Made by a program: the position numbers and the translations under genes. From Pseudomonadota bacterium (GTDB taxonomy: Bacteria; Pseudomonadota; Gammaproteobacteria; Pseudomonadales; Azotimanducaceae), in contig JAQBUI010000032.1 in assembly GCA_027624035.1 (NCBI GenBank), positions 1 through 45,554 on the forward strand: DNA of 45,554 bases. Reading direction: 5' to 3'. Shown one piece after another: positions 8,913-17,129 of the stretch. How positions within the stretch are numbered: position 1 is the stretch's first letter; each line of letters starts with the position of its first letter. The notes beneath the pieces are model-generated. The model was not told the DNA's origin and did not search any database. It saw only the letters and a list, made by a program, of their open reading frames with translations.

Positions 8913-9420
8913 CGCACTCATTGCTCTTAAACCTGTTCTCGATGCCGAAACAATAGATTGGGTCCTGATCGGCGCTGTTGCAGCAAACCGGTACCGGGCA
9001 ACCGTGCGAATGACCGGAGATATCGATCTGCTACTGGCTGGAGTGGGTCACTCCCTGACCCATCTGGAGGCCGTATTGGAGGCCGCGGGCTGGAATGTGT
9101 TTCGCGCCGATCCTGCAGGAGAGTTATTGAGATTGAAGCACAAGAAGTTTGGCGTGGCGGACTTGATCATAGCGGGAACGGGATATCAGCAGCTGGCCCT
9201 CCGCAGGGCCATCACAGAATGCGTTGACGGCGAAGAGATCAAAATACTGACTGTAGAGGACGTGATCATCCACAAGCTGATTGCCGGGCGGTTTCAGGAT
9301 CTGGCTGATATTGAAGCGATCCTGGAAACACAGATCAGCCTTGACGAGGACTATTTGCAGGAATGGATTGACTACTGGCAACTTCAATCGACCTGGTCAA
9401 ATCTTGTTTCGAGCAGGTGA
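8899..9420 (+). CDS. MNT-type nucleotidyltransferase (AbiEii/DUF6036-like)
   Basis: A 173-residue protein with a nucleotidyltransferase core: a glycine/alanine-rich loop (IGAVAANRYR) followed by R-x-TGDIDLLL, with metal-binding D41 and D43 and a later acidic strand (VADLIIAG). The C-terminal half carries the helical signature VEDVIIHKLIAGRFQDLADIE, common in AbiEii-like and DUF6036-like enzymes. The only start that fits is TTG at 8899, inside the end of the preceding ORF, with no clear Shine-Dalgarno sequence, so translation probably depends on coupling. Related proteins act as toxins that modify tRNA or proteins, or have unknown roles. The activity is inferred from motifs. Confidence 0.78.
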   Translation: MNEDNALIALKPVLDAETIDWVLIGAVAANRYRATVRMTGDIDLLLAGVGHSLTHLEAVLEAAGWNVFRADPAGELLRLKHKKFGVADLIIAGTGYQQLALRRAITECVDGEEIKILTVEDVIIHKLIAGRFQDLADIEAILETQISLDEDYLQEWIDYWQLQSTWSNLVSSR

Positions 9421-9513
9421 TTGTATTGGTATCGCTGGTTGCCGTCTGAAAGTCATGATTACAACGTGACCTGGTTTGCAACATTCAAAAGGCCTCCGGG
9501 CTAGCGCTTCGCT

Positions 9514-11703
9514 TTACCGCTCGCGGTTCCGTGGGCTGCGTTCCAGCGCAGTGGCAGGGGCTGTGGGAAGGGCGAAAACCTGGATTGATGGGCCACTTCC
9601 CTCGACCGGCGCGGGGCGAGGCCACTTGTTCACGGAAGTAATGCGGTTGTAGTAGTTCTTCCAGTCGCGGTGGTGGTTGTTCGACTGTCCGATGACCAGG
9701 GCCAGATATTGTCTGCCGTTGACCGCATAGGTCACGATGCTGCTGCTGGGGTCATCGGTCAGGGCCCGTTGCCAGAGTAGTTCACCGGAGGCGCTGTCAA
9801 AGGCCTTTAACGAAGGGTCGAGATCGCCGGCAAACACCAGTCCGCCCGCTGTGGCCAGCGTCGAACTGACGATCGGCGTTACCTGACGGTGCAGCCATCG
9901 GGTCTCCCCCTTTTCCATGTCGATGGCGTGCAGCCTGCCGATCTTGCCCTTGCTGCCGGGCCAGGTGCCCATGTTTCCGGATACACCTGTGATCAACATC
10001 GGATAACCCGGCACGTTGGCGGAGAAGCACGCTTCGATGAAGGGCTGATACAGTAGTTTGCTGGTAGCGTCGTATGCAGTCGGCGTCCAACTGCGGGCTC
10101 CAAAGGCAGCGGGGCAGACCAGATAGGGCCCCTCACGTCCTGGTTCGGTCTGAGGGTTGTTGGTCTTCATTCCGGTGACGGGGTCGATGGCGCTGATGGT
10201 GGTCTGAATGCCCATTTCCACAGAAAACAGGTATTCGCCGGTTGCCGCATCGAGTGCGTCCAGCAACGCGCCCTTGCTGACGGTGGCGACAACTCGCCGC
10301 TTCCTGCCATGGACAGACAAATCCATGATGTGGCGTTCAAACGCCCAGTCAAGGTCCCAGTGATCCAGGATGTGATGGGAATAACTCCAGCGTAGTTCGC
10401 CGGTGTCCGGGTCGAGGGCGACCGTGCCATTGGTGTACCTGGCCTCACGGGTTTGAGAAGGATCATTCGAGGGCTTGTAGAACGGCTGCACTCTGTAGGT
10501 GGGAGCGATGCCAAAATACACGAGATCAAGGTCCGGCTCATAACTCGCCGAACTCCATACCGAGCCGCCCGAGCGCTGTTCGGCAGGTAGCCCGTTCCAG
10601 CTGTGGCCGCCGGGCGTACCCGGTTGTGCGATGGTTCGAAAACGCCAGGATTCTTCGCCGGTCTTCATATCAAGGGCAAAGATAAATCCACCGGTCGGTA
10701 CCACGCTGGATACCACACCCATGATCACCTTGCCTGCAGCGATGATCGGTGCGGCGCGCAAATCATAGCGGGACATTGGATTGGCAGTGCGCTCGGTGCC
10801 AGCCGCAGCGTCTTTTCGGGTCGCTATTGTTGATGTCCAGATCTTCTCACCGGTTTTCATGTCGAGCGCGAGCATATGCATGTCGGAGGTCGGAACAAAC
10901 ACCTTGTCGTCCCCAAGCGCGATACCCATCTTTCGGCTCGCCGCGACTCCCACAGGTTCGTGTCGATAGCGCCATAGCAGATGGCCGTTGGTGGCATCAA
11001 GCGCCATCACCGTGTCCGGGAACGTGTACAGGAACATCACCCCGTCGTGAATCAGCGGGGTAGGGTTGTTGGTACCAGCGGCAAGCTTGCGGCTCCAGGA
11101 AGGGGCGAGCCGATGGACGGTGTCCTGGTTGATCTCATGCAGAGGGCTGTAGCCGTTTCTTTCATTGGTGCGCCCGAAGCTCAGCCAGTCGCCCGCAGGC
11201 GGATTGGCGAGCTGGCCTGCCGTCACGGGAGACAGCGACGCGAGCAGTGGATGCCTGGCGTCGCCGGGCACGGTGTCAGTCGAGATGGAGTCTTCCGATG
11301 GCGGCATGGTCATGGACGCCAGAGTCTGTACATCTAACGGTAATGGGCTGTCGCCGAATGGCAACCCGTGGGTCTTGAGCAGATGTGCAGTAATGTTGAC
11401 GTAGCTTTCGTCGTCCAGCGGGGTTCCCGGTGGCATCCGCTTTATGGCGGCGAAAAGATCAGACAGCGGCCGGCCCGCCCAACGGGTCTTGAAGCTATCG
11501 TCTACGAGCACCGGTATGACGCCCGAGCCTCCGGTCGGTTGATGGCACGGCAGGCAGGCCCGGCCATAAATCGATTCGCCTCTTTCGGCCTGTTGCCTGG
11601 TGAATGAAACTGAATCGGCCGCGGCAGTCACCGGCTGGGCCAGGGATATGGAAATCAGCAATGATGGAAATGATGGAAATGATGGAAATGATGGATAGCT
11701 CAC
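9514..11703 (-). CDS. PQQ-dependent dehydrogenase with N-terminal cytochrome c domain
   Basis: A 729-residue exported quinoprotein. The GTG start at 11703 follows a strong AGGAGG eight bases upstream. The signal peptide contains the repeat SFPSFPSFPS and ends around AQPVTAAA. Residues 50-54 (CLPCH) bind heme c, and M112 or a nearby Met could be the axial ligand. The rest is an eight-bladed PQQ propeller with several copies of the blade motif A-x-D-x-x-T-G-x-x-x-W (ALDMKTGEKIW, ALDPDTGELRW and others). HWDLDWAFER resembles the catalytic aspartate region of quinoprotein alcohol dehydrogenases. In most type II quinohemoprotein alcohol dehydrogenases the cytochrome is C-terminal, so the N-terminal position is less usual. 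The natural substrate is probably an alcohol or aldehyde, but this is inference. Confidence 0.85.
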   Translation of the reverse strand: MSYPSFPSFPSFPSLLISISLAQPVTAAADSVSFTRQQAERGESIYGRACLPCHQPTGGSGVIPVLVDDSFKTRWAGRPLSDLFAAIKRMPPGTPLDDESYVNITAHLLKTHGLPFGDSPLPLDVQTLASMTMPPSEDSISTDTVPGDARHPLLASLSPVTAGQLANPPAGDWLSFGRTNERNGYSPLHEINQDTVHRLAPSWSRKLAAGTNNPTPLIHDGVMFLYTFPDTVMALDATNGHLLWRYRHEPVGVAASRKMGIALGDDKVFVPTSDMHMLALDMKTGEKIWTSTIATRKDAAAGTERTANPMSRYDLRAAPIIAAGKVIMGVVSSVVPTGGFIFALDMKTGEESWRFRTIAQPGTPGGHSWNGLPAEQRSGGSVWSSASYEPDLDLVYFGIAPTYRVQPFYKPSNDPSQTREARYTNGTVALDPDTGELRWSYSHHILDHWDLDWAFERHIMDLSVHGRKRRVVATVSKGALLDALDAATGEYLFSVEMGIQTTISAIDPVTGMKTNNPQTEPGREGPYLVCPAAFGARSWTPTAYDATSKLLYQPFIEACFSANVPGYPMLITGVSGNMGTWPGSKGKIGRLHAIDMEKGETRWLHRQVTPIVSSTLATAGGLVFAGDLDPSLKAFDSASGELLWQRALTDDPSSSIVTYAVNGRQYLALVIGQSNNHHRDWKNYYNRITSVNKWPRPAPVEGSGPSIQVFALPTAPATALERSPRNRER
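11660..11695. repeat. 9-bp tandem repeat in the signal peptide of the PQQ dehydrogenase
   Basis: Four perfect copies of AATGATGGA (plus-strand reading) lie in the signal-peptide coding region, giving the in-frame Ser-Phe-Pro repeat. Because the unit is a multiple of three, copy-number change would lengthen or shorten the signal peptide without a frameshift. Confidence 0.9.
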
Positions 11704-11786
11704 GCAAATATCCTCCTCATGTCATTGTCATATCATTGTCATGATATTGTCTTGCACCGACAGGGATCGGATGGATTGCTCGCCCG

Positions 11787-12059
11787 ATGCCGGGTCGCTC
11801 ATTCTCATGTTCTTGTGCGTTTGCTCTTGTGACCGCTTGCAACAGATTGGCAGAAAGTCGCATCGAGGATGTGCAGGCATCGTGTTCGGGTACTTCAGAT
11901 ACTTTGGATTTTATGGTGGGTGCCGTCAACCCGGGTTATCTGGCCAGTTCCAGTTCCTGCCACCACCAGGCGGAATGGCTGGAGAATGCAGATAAACGTG
12001 GGTTGTCAGCTGTCATTGAGGTATCGCCCATGAGACACTTTGCAGACCATGCGCACTGA
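11787..12059 (+). pseudogene. Possible degenerate DUF411-like fragment
   Basis: A 90-residue open frame starting with a hydrophobic stretch and a lipobox-like end (LVTACN). Its second half, from GYLASSSSCHHQAEW, can be laid against the DUF411 pattern in which a Cys cluster is followed six residues later by Trp and eight more by Gly. Here the Cys-x-Cys-Cys cluster is reduced to a single Cys (CHHQ), and the frame stops early at FADHAH, before the family's conserved C-terminal part. I read this as a decayed copper-related DUF411 gene or a chance ORF. It lies in a 447-bp stretch (11704-12150) with no intact gene. The upstream part of that stretch holds repeated CATTGTCAT-like boxes (about 11720-11748) next to the divergent PQQ gene. 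Confidence 0.28.
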
Positions 12060-12150
12060 CTATCTGCCAGGCAGGATCGAGGCACGATCTATTGATCACG
12101 GACACACTGGCCGGGGCTGTCGTGCTGCCATCGGGCGCCGGGCCCGCGGG

Positions 12151-12578
12151 GTGCAGACGAGATCCCGGTTGAAGCAACGGCTGAGCGCGGCGCTGCTGCT
12201 GGTGGTGCTGGGTTCAGCAGGATACGCGGACAATGTACATTTGAGGTTCGGACCTATGCGGTCGCCCGGGATCATCTGCGTGCTCTGCATGACCTGTTTC
12301 GGAACCACTCCGGTCGATTCTTCATCAAGTACGGCATCCAGGTGATTGCATTCTGGACGCCGCAGTCTGACAGCCCGGACGAAAGTGGCAGTGGGGTCGT
12401 TCAGCTGATCTGTGTGCTCGCCCATCCAGACCCGGAGCAGGCCAGGCAAGCCTGGCAGGAGTTCAGTCACGATGAGCAATGGCTCCTTCGAATAGCCGAA
12501 TCCGGTCTGGACCCGACCGCGCTGCGTCCCGTCAGCATTGAATATTTCGACCCTGCCTACTTCTCTCCCCTTAAATAA
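12151..12578 (+). pseudogene. NIPSNAP-family protein gene disrupted by a one-base frameshift
   Basis: A signal peptide is encoded in frame 1 (KQRLSAALLLVVLGSAGYADN, from a GTG at 12151 or a TTG at 12169). The NIPSNAP domain follows in frame 3, from about 12240 (FEVRTYAVARDHLRALHDL) to LRPVSIEYFDPAYFSPLK at the stop. The domain has the family pattern: E-x-RTY near the start, a long helix, YGI-x-V-x-x-FW, an AH motif, and a terminal YFSP. The two parts would join if one base were restored near 12238. No slippery heptamer is seen at the junction, so programmed frameshifting is unlikely. It is either a recent pseudogene or a sequencing error. The frame-3 ORF alone, from GTG at 12342, would lack the first third of the domain. 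Confidence 0.7.
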
Positions 12579-12638
12579 CCGGGACAAGCAGCGCCGCAGC
12601 GATCGGGTCAGTTTCTGATGCAGGTCAATCGTTCCACC

Positions 12639-12667
12639 TTGCAGGGGGTGTGGTGCCGATCTAGTAT
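12639..12667 (+). promoter_or_regulatory. Sigma70-type promoter for the heme/Vgb-propeller gene
   Basis: TTGCAG (12639-12644), a 17-bp spacer and TAGTAT (12662-12667) give a good housekeeping promoter. The -10 ends 28 bp before the ATG at 12695. The run GGAGGAGGGGG before the start supplies the ribosome binding site. Confidence 0.55.
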
Positions 12668-12694
12668 CCTGAGACGTGGAGGAGGGGGTGACTC

Positions 12695-14407
12695 ATGAAA
12701 CCATCGATATGTCGGGTGGGTGCGCTGGTAATCGGGCTGGTGCTGTCGTCTATGGTTCTGGCCGGGACCTTTTCGGGGCGCATCACGAACGAACAGGGCG
12801 AGCCGATGCACGGGGTCCTGGTGCGTGCCAGCAGCGAAGACAGCCTGATCGCGCAATCTGTTTACTCGGATGCCAGTGGGCGGTTTGAACTCGATACGGT
12901 GCTCTACGGCGAACTCGATATCAGACTCCGCACGCCCTATTACCGCGACCTGTCGCTTGCGATCGAACTGGGCGCCAATGGCTCGCTCAAACGTGACCTC
13001 ACCATGGTTGCCATGGTCACGGAAGAAGAGATCTCCGATAGCCTTCCAGCCGGCTACCATTTTGGCAGCCTGCCGTTTGAGACCGGTGACGACGCGGTAT
13101 TCAATCGTTACCAGTTTCAACGTGATTGCCTGTCCTGTCACCAGCTCGGCAATGAGTTGACCCGTAATCCACGCACACCGGAGTCATGGCACCAGACAAT
13201 CATCCGGATGCATCGATACATGGGTGGCAAGTTTGATCAGGAGTTGAGGCAGCGCCGTTCCGTGATGCTGTCGACCGGCTTTAATGGCGAACCGATCTCG
13301 GTAAGGCCACAATTCCCGGTCGATGCCCGGATCTCGGATGCCAGGATTACCGAGTATCGACTCAAGCAGGGCAATCCCCACGATACGATCATCCATCCTG
13401 AAACCGGAATCATGTATTCCGCGGACCAGGGCTATTCGCACATGGCAGTGACCGACCCGGTTTCGGGTGAGTCGCTCTATGTTTCCCAGTACGGGCCGCG
13501 AAACCGGTTCTATGTGCCGGGTACGGGCATGAAGGAGGTTGAGACCTTCGGTGAACGGCGCCGGAATTCGCCACACTCACTGGCGCTCGGCCTGGACGGC
13601 AAGTACTACGTCACCAACTCCGGCAGCAATACGATCGGGATATTTGACCCGGCAACCAATCTGTGGGAGCCATCCTATGTCATCGGCGGGGGCATCAACT
13701 ATCCCCATACCATTCGGGTCGATAAGGAAGGCATTGCCTGGTATACCATCTCCGGTGCTGAGCACCTCGGTAGAACGGACCCGAAGACGGGTGAGTCTAT
13801 CGTGATTCCGCTGGGCGATGCGGTTGCTGGCGGTGTGTCTTACGGTACCTGGCCGTATGGCATCGACATCCATCCACAGGATGGTTCGATCTGGTACAGC
13901 CGTCTGTTTGCTGACGAGATCGGCCGCATCGATCCGAACACGCTGGAGATCACCCGTTTCGACACACCCATGCGGGGCCCCCGGCGTATGCACTTCGATA
14001 CTGACGGCGTCCTCTGGGTGACGGGGTATTCCGAAGGTCAGTTGGCGGCGATCACACCAAAAACAGTGGCTGGCAAGACCACTATCGTCAGCAAGGTCTA
14101 CGATATGCCGGAGTTTGCTGATGGTTTCAGGCCCGCGCCCTATGCGCTCGGGGTCCATCCGAAAACCCAGGAGGTCTGGGTCAACGAGAACATGACCGAT
14201 CGCCTGTACCGGTTTATTCCAGCGGAGGAACGCTGGGTGGTCTACCCGGTGCCGCTGCGGGGCACCTATACGCGAGACTTCGATTTCAGCCCCGATGGCA
14301 AGGCCTGCGCCGCGAACAATCCGGCACCGCTCGCCGCCCTTGAAGGGGGCGAGTCGCAGATCCTGTGTATCGAGCTGGTTGACAGCGACGAGGTGGCCAG
14401 CCGTTAG
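12695..14407 (+). CDS. Exported carboxypeptidase-regulatory / heme c / Vgb-like propeller protein
   Basis: A 570-residue exported protein. Residues 1-23 are a signal peptide ending at MVLA. Residues about 24-110 form a carboxypeptidase-regulatory-like beta sandwich (SGRITNEQGEPMHGVLV, SDASGRFEL). A single heme c site, CLSCH, is at C145-H149 in a short cytochrome-like region. Residues about 220-560 are a six-bladed beta-propeller of the virginiamycin B lyase (Vgb)/SMP-30 type, with repeats such as GKYYVTNSGSNTIGIFDP and GSIWYSRLFADEIGRIDP. Vgb enzymes open streptogramin rings, but propellers of this type in heme proteins are not proven lyases. Both the promoter and Shine-Dalgarno sequence are strong. 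It faces away from the PQQ dehydrogenase; both are periplasmic heme-and-propeller proteins, so a shared pathway is possible. Confidence 0.85.
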   Translation: MKPSICRVGALVIGLVLSSMVLAGTFSGRITNEQGEPMHGVLVRASSEDSLIAQSVYSDASGRFELDTVLYGELDIRLRTPYYRDLSLAIELGANGSLKRDLTMVAMVTEEEISDSLPAGYHFGSLPFETGDDAVFNRYQFQRDCLSCHQLGNELTRNPRTPESWHQTIIRMHRYMGGKFDQELRQRRSVMLSTGFNGEPISVRPQFPVDARISDARITEYRLKQGNPHDTIIHPETGIMYSADQGYSHMAVTDPVSGESLYVSQYGPRNRFYVPGTGMKEVETFGERRRNSPHSLALGLDGKYYVTNSGSNTIGIFDPATNLWEPSYVIGGGINYPHTIRVDKEGIAWYTISGAEHLGRTDPKTGESIVIPLGDAVAGGVSYGTWPYGIDIHPQDGSIWYSRLFADEIGRIDPNTLEITRFDTPMRGPRRMHFDTDGVLWVTGYSEGQLAAITPKTVAGKTTIVSKVYDMPEFADGFRPAPYALGVHPKTQEVWVNENMTDRLYRFIPAEERWVVYPVPLRGTYTRDFDFSPDGKACAANNPAPLAALEGGESQILCIELVDSDEVASR

Positions 14408-14617
14408 CGTCGTGCGGTGATCCCGCCGCGGTGATAACCCGCCGCAGTTCTCAGCCGGTCGGCTCATCGCCGCCCTGGCAGTATGGTCGCTGCTACCCTG
14501 TGCCAGCCTGGGCCAGCAGTTCATCCGCTGGCACTGGGTGGATCGACCGACGCGCGTCGGGTGGCGCTGGTCCTGCCGCTTACGGATGAATCGGTTCCGG
14601 GTCCGGGAATCACCTGG

Positions 14618-15214
14618 CTAGTCGTTTTCGACCGGCGAGTCCCCGGGAGGTGGCCCGCCCCATGTCTGGGGACCGTATCCGGGATTGAGCAATTCCTTGT
14701 CAAAGATTCCCCGGTCTGCCTGGCGATGGCAATCACGGCACGGGCTCAGGAAGCCTTCAGCCAGCATCTCTTCGCCCAGTTGTTCCTGTACCTCCTCGTG
14801 CGCCTGAATGAATCCCGGAAGTTCCGTGATCCGCAGCAGGGGTTCATCAGGGAGATTGCGCAGGAACCTGGTGGCTCGGCTGTTCTGCCCCAGAGCAAGG
14901 GCATGGGTCTGCAGATAGACCAGGATATGGTCGTGGGTTTCCGGTTCGAGCCAGGCGTCCTCCCCGAAATGGTCATCAAGGCCCGACATCACGGCGCGCC
15001 AGTTGGCGGCCGGTAACAGGCCGGGCAAATAGGCGAGGTGACAGGCACCACATTCCTCCTTGTACAGGTCATCGACTATGACCTCGACGGTCTCTTCGGC
15101 CAACACGTTGACGGCAACCCCGTACACCCCGTAAAGCAGGATGGTTGCCAGCAGAACCGTGCCGATGGTCAGGCTGCGAGGTGACGCTGAACCGTTATCC
15201 ATGCTGAATCCCAT
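14618..15214 (-). CDS. Diheme cytochrome c (DHC family)
   Basis: A 198-residue protein anchored or exported by a hydrophobic segment at residues 15-38. Two heme c sites are visible: CGACH (C55-H59) and CRDCH (C159-H163). The segment after the first heme (LPGLLPAANWRAVMSGLDDHFGEDA) is typical of the diheme cytochrome c family (DHC). In known systems DHC donates electrons to SHP. It is the last gene of a four-gene operon, 6 bp after the SHP gene. The start is taken at the first ATG (15214); an alternative in-frame ATG lies at 15202. The C-terminus is rich in Gly and Pro (GYGPQTWGGPPPGD). Confidence 0.9.
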   Translation of the reverse strand: MGFSMDNGSASPRSLTIGTVLLATILLYGVYGVAVNVLAEETVEVIVDDLYKEECGACHLAYLPGLLPAANWRAVMSGLDDHFGEDAWLEPETHDHILVYLQTHALALGQNSRATRFLRNLPDEPLLRITELPGFIQAHEEVQEQLGEEMLAEGFLSPCRDCHRQADRGIFDKELLNPGYGPQTWGGPPPGDSPVEND

Positions 15215-15220
15215 TGCTCA

Positions 15221-15685
15221 CTATTGCTCACGTAACCATAAGAGGATGTCACCTTTTTCCTGGACCGTACACTCCCGGGAGTAGGTCCACTTGCAGTTTC
15301 GTCGCAGCCACTTGTTGATCTTTGCGACCTCTGTAAGTCGCTCCGGATTGACCGAAGGCGCGAGTGGTTCGATCCGCTTGCCTGTTTTCTCGTGCCGACC
15401 CCATGCGCTCACGACGTCGGTATGGCAGTCGGCACAGCTGCGTCCCTGGAATTGACGGGTCCATGCAGCCGCACCGGCGGATGCACTGAAAGGCCTTTGG
15501 GCCTCCGCCCGCCACTGCTTCAACAAGCCATCGACGGCATTCTCTGAACTGTTCTCTGGTGCATGGTCTGGCGCAGTGTCTGAGAAATTGTCTAAAGAAT
15601 TGTCTGACGCACCAGTCAAAGTGCTGCCTGAGACGCCAGCGGACATGACGGTCGCGAGCAGTGCCATGATCGCCAGTCTGCTCAT
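15221..15685 (-). CDS. shp: SHP-type cytochrome c (DUF1924), oxygen-binding heme protein
   Basis: A 154-residue periplasmic monoheme protein of the DUF1924 family, whose founder is SHP of Rhodobacter sphaeroides. Residues 1-20 are the signal peptide. The heme site is CADCH (C84-H88). The family signature GRHEKTGKRIEPLAPSVNPE is followed by RRNCK, which holds N130, the asparagine that ligates the oxidised heme in SHP, and a C131/C139 pair matching the known disulfide. Between signal peptide and domain lies an unusual Asp/Asn/Ser-rich linker (about residues 27-52) made of short degenerate repeats. The start overlaps the cytochrome b561 gene by 4 bp (ATGA). SHP binds oxygen, NO or related ligands; its physiological role is still debated. 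Confidence 0.9.
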   Translation of the reverse strand: MSRLAIMALLATVMSAGVSGSTLTGASDNSLDNFSDTAPDHAPENSSENAVDGLLKQWRAEAQRPFSASAGAAAWTRQFQGRSCADCHTDVVSAWGRHEKTGKRIEPLAPSVNPERLTEVAKINKWLRRNCKWTYSRECTVQEKGDILLWLREQ

Positions 15686-16260
15686 CGATCCATATCCACG
15701 GGCGCTGACTTGCGGCCCGTGATCATTGCAAGGATGAGGTTGCGACGCTGCTGATAGCTCGTCAGAAGGACACCGGATACATGCAGCACGGCAAGGACCA
15801 TCACGCCATCGGCGGCCCAGGCGTGAATAGCAGCGAGGACGCTTCCCGGCAGGCTGGCGATGCTGTCAAAGGCGGCCAGTGGACCGCTACCCTCCAGGGC
15901 GAACAGCATCATCCCGGACACCGCAGTCACCAGTAACGTGATCAACAGGGCGCAAATCATGACGCCACCGAGTGGATCGTGGCCCAGGTAGTCCTGTCTT
16001 CTGCGCTGCAGCAGCCCCAACAGATCCAGCATGACGACCCTGGGTGACCTGACGAAATCTGTGAATCGCGCAGTTGTCGGGCCGATCAGGCCCCACAACA
16101 GCCGAAAGCCGATGAGCAGGGCAACCACATAGCCGGCGTGACTGTGTAGCGCAGGCCGGGTGCCTTCAAGAAGGTATGCCAGGAGAAAGAAGGCGACCAG
16201 TGACCAGTGGAAGGTGCGAACGAGTGGGTCCCAGACCTTGATGGATGCCGTCAGGGTCAT
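15682..16260 (-). CDS. Cytochrome b561-family membrane protein
   Basis: A 192-residue inner-membrane diheme cytochrome b of the prokaryotic b561 type. Four to five membrane segments are visible. The histidines in VRTFHWSLV, HSHAGY and AAIHAWAADG/LAVLHVSG are placed as expected for heme ligands. By family knowledge it passes electrons from the quinone pool to periplasmic cytochromes, here DHC and SHP. Its ATG overlaps the stop of the hotdog gene by 4 bp, and its own stop overlaps the SHP start by 4 bp, so translation of the three genes is coupled. Confidence 0.92.
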   Translation of the reverse strand: MTLTASIKVWDPLVRTFHWSLVAFFLLAYLLEGTRPALHSHAGYVVALLIGFRLLWGLIGPTTARFTDFVRSPRVVMLDLLGLLQRRRQDYLGHDPLGGVMICALLITLLVTAVSGMMLFALEGSGPLAAFDSIASLPGSVLAAIHAWAADGVMVLAVLHVSGVLLTSYQQRRNLILAMITGRKSAPVDMDR

Positions 16261-17129
16261 GGTGTACCCGGGCTGTGGCTGGTTTGCCCCAATTCTGGTT
16301 CGGCATTCGAGGTTCCACGAGGCCGGAATATCGTATGGTGGCGGATCAGTGCGAGGTCTCCGAGGCCGTCCGTCACCCGGCCGTCGAGCACCTGATACCA
16401 GTGACCGTTGCGATCATAAGCGTCCACAATCTGCGCCCCCGCGCTGATGTCACGATCTGCCCGCGCCTCACGCCGATGCTGAATCTGACTACGAACGTGG
16501 ATCGTCGGTCCATAGACAAAGTTGTGTCTGGTCAGCGGCGCCATGCGGGCAGCGAGAAAGTACGGATGGACAAATGACGGGGTGACGCCTGAATCAAGAT
16601 AACGCGAGCTGCTGAGCCCCAGATCCTGTGAAACCATCTGCCTTGCGGCGTCCGACGAGACGTAGACCGTCAGCGGGTTGAGGGGCTTTCTCAGTGGTAC
16701 ATGATCAAGATCGTAACCTGGCAGCGTATCGGGTTGTTTCCTGGCCGGGGCAGGTGCCGGCGGGTCAAGCTCATCGAGCCATGTTGCCTCACCGGGTCCT
16801 GCTGTGCCATCGAGCACGATCCTCCTGTCCGCACCCGCACAGCACGACACGGACCAGGCATCGCCGCTTCGCTCCACCACGATGTCCAGTCGCTCGCCCG
16901 CAAACAGAGGTCTGGGCAGCCGGTAGTCGATCCATCCGCTGTCCAGCCACGACTCACCCAGTGCGCCTACGACCGTTTCCGCTGCCCAGCCGTACGTGCG
17001 AACGCCCGCGACGAGTGCGCCCGAATATCCCGCCGTGTCGGCGCCAGCCTCTGAGTGGATTGGGTTGGGCACGCCAGAGGCTGGCGGGTCCGACGTTGCA
17101 ACGATTGAGTTGAAAAATCTGGCGGCCAT
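16257..17129 (-). CDS. Hotdog-fold protein, MaoC-like dehydratase family
   Basis: A 290-residue cytoplasmic protein of the double-hotdog acyl dehydratase type. The N-terminal hotdog carries the MaoC-like pattern NPIHSEAGADTAGYSGALVAG, with the hydratase His and a nearby acidic residue. The C-terminal half (ARMAPLTRHNFVYGPTIHVRSQI) looks like the second hotdog with reduced motifs. The ATG at 17129 is chosen over the upstream TTG because AGGTGA lies at the right distance. Enzymes of this family hydrate enoyl-CoA thioesters, but the substrate here is unknown. It is the first gene of the operon with cytochrome b561, SHP and DHC, and is coupled to b561 by a 4-bp overlap. That context is unusual for an acyl dehydratase. 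Confidence 0.75.
   Translation of the reverse strand: MAARFFNSIVATSDPPASGVPNPIHSEAGADTAGYSGALVAGVRTYGWAAETVVGALGESWLDSGWIDYRLPRPLFAGERLDIVVERSGDAWSVSCCAGADRRIVLDGTAGPGEATWLDELDPPAPAPARKQPDTLPGYDLDHVPLRKPLNPLTVYVSSDAARQMVSQDLGLSSSRYLDSGVTPSFVHPYFLAARMAPLTRHNFVYGPTIHVRSQIQHRREARADRDISAGAQIVDAYDRNGHWYQVLDGRVTDGLGDLALIRHHTIFRPRGTSNAEPELGQTSHSPGTP

Noticed and set aside
12096..12587. A 163-residue minus-strand ORF across the NIPSNAP region
   Set aside because: The plus strand carries the clear NIPSNAP signature and signal peptide; the antisense frame shows none.
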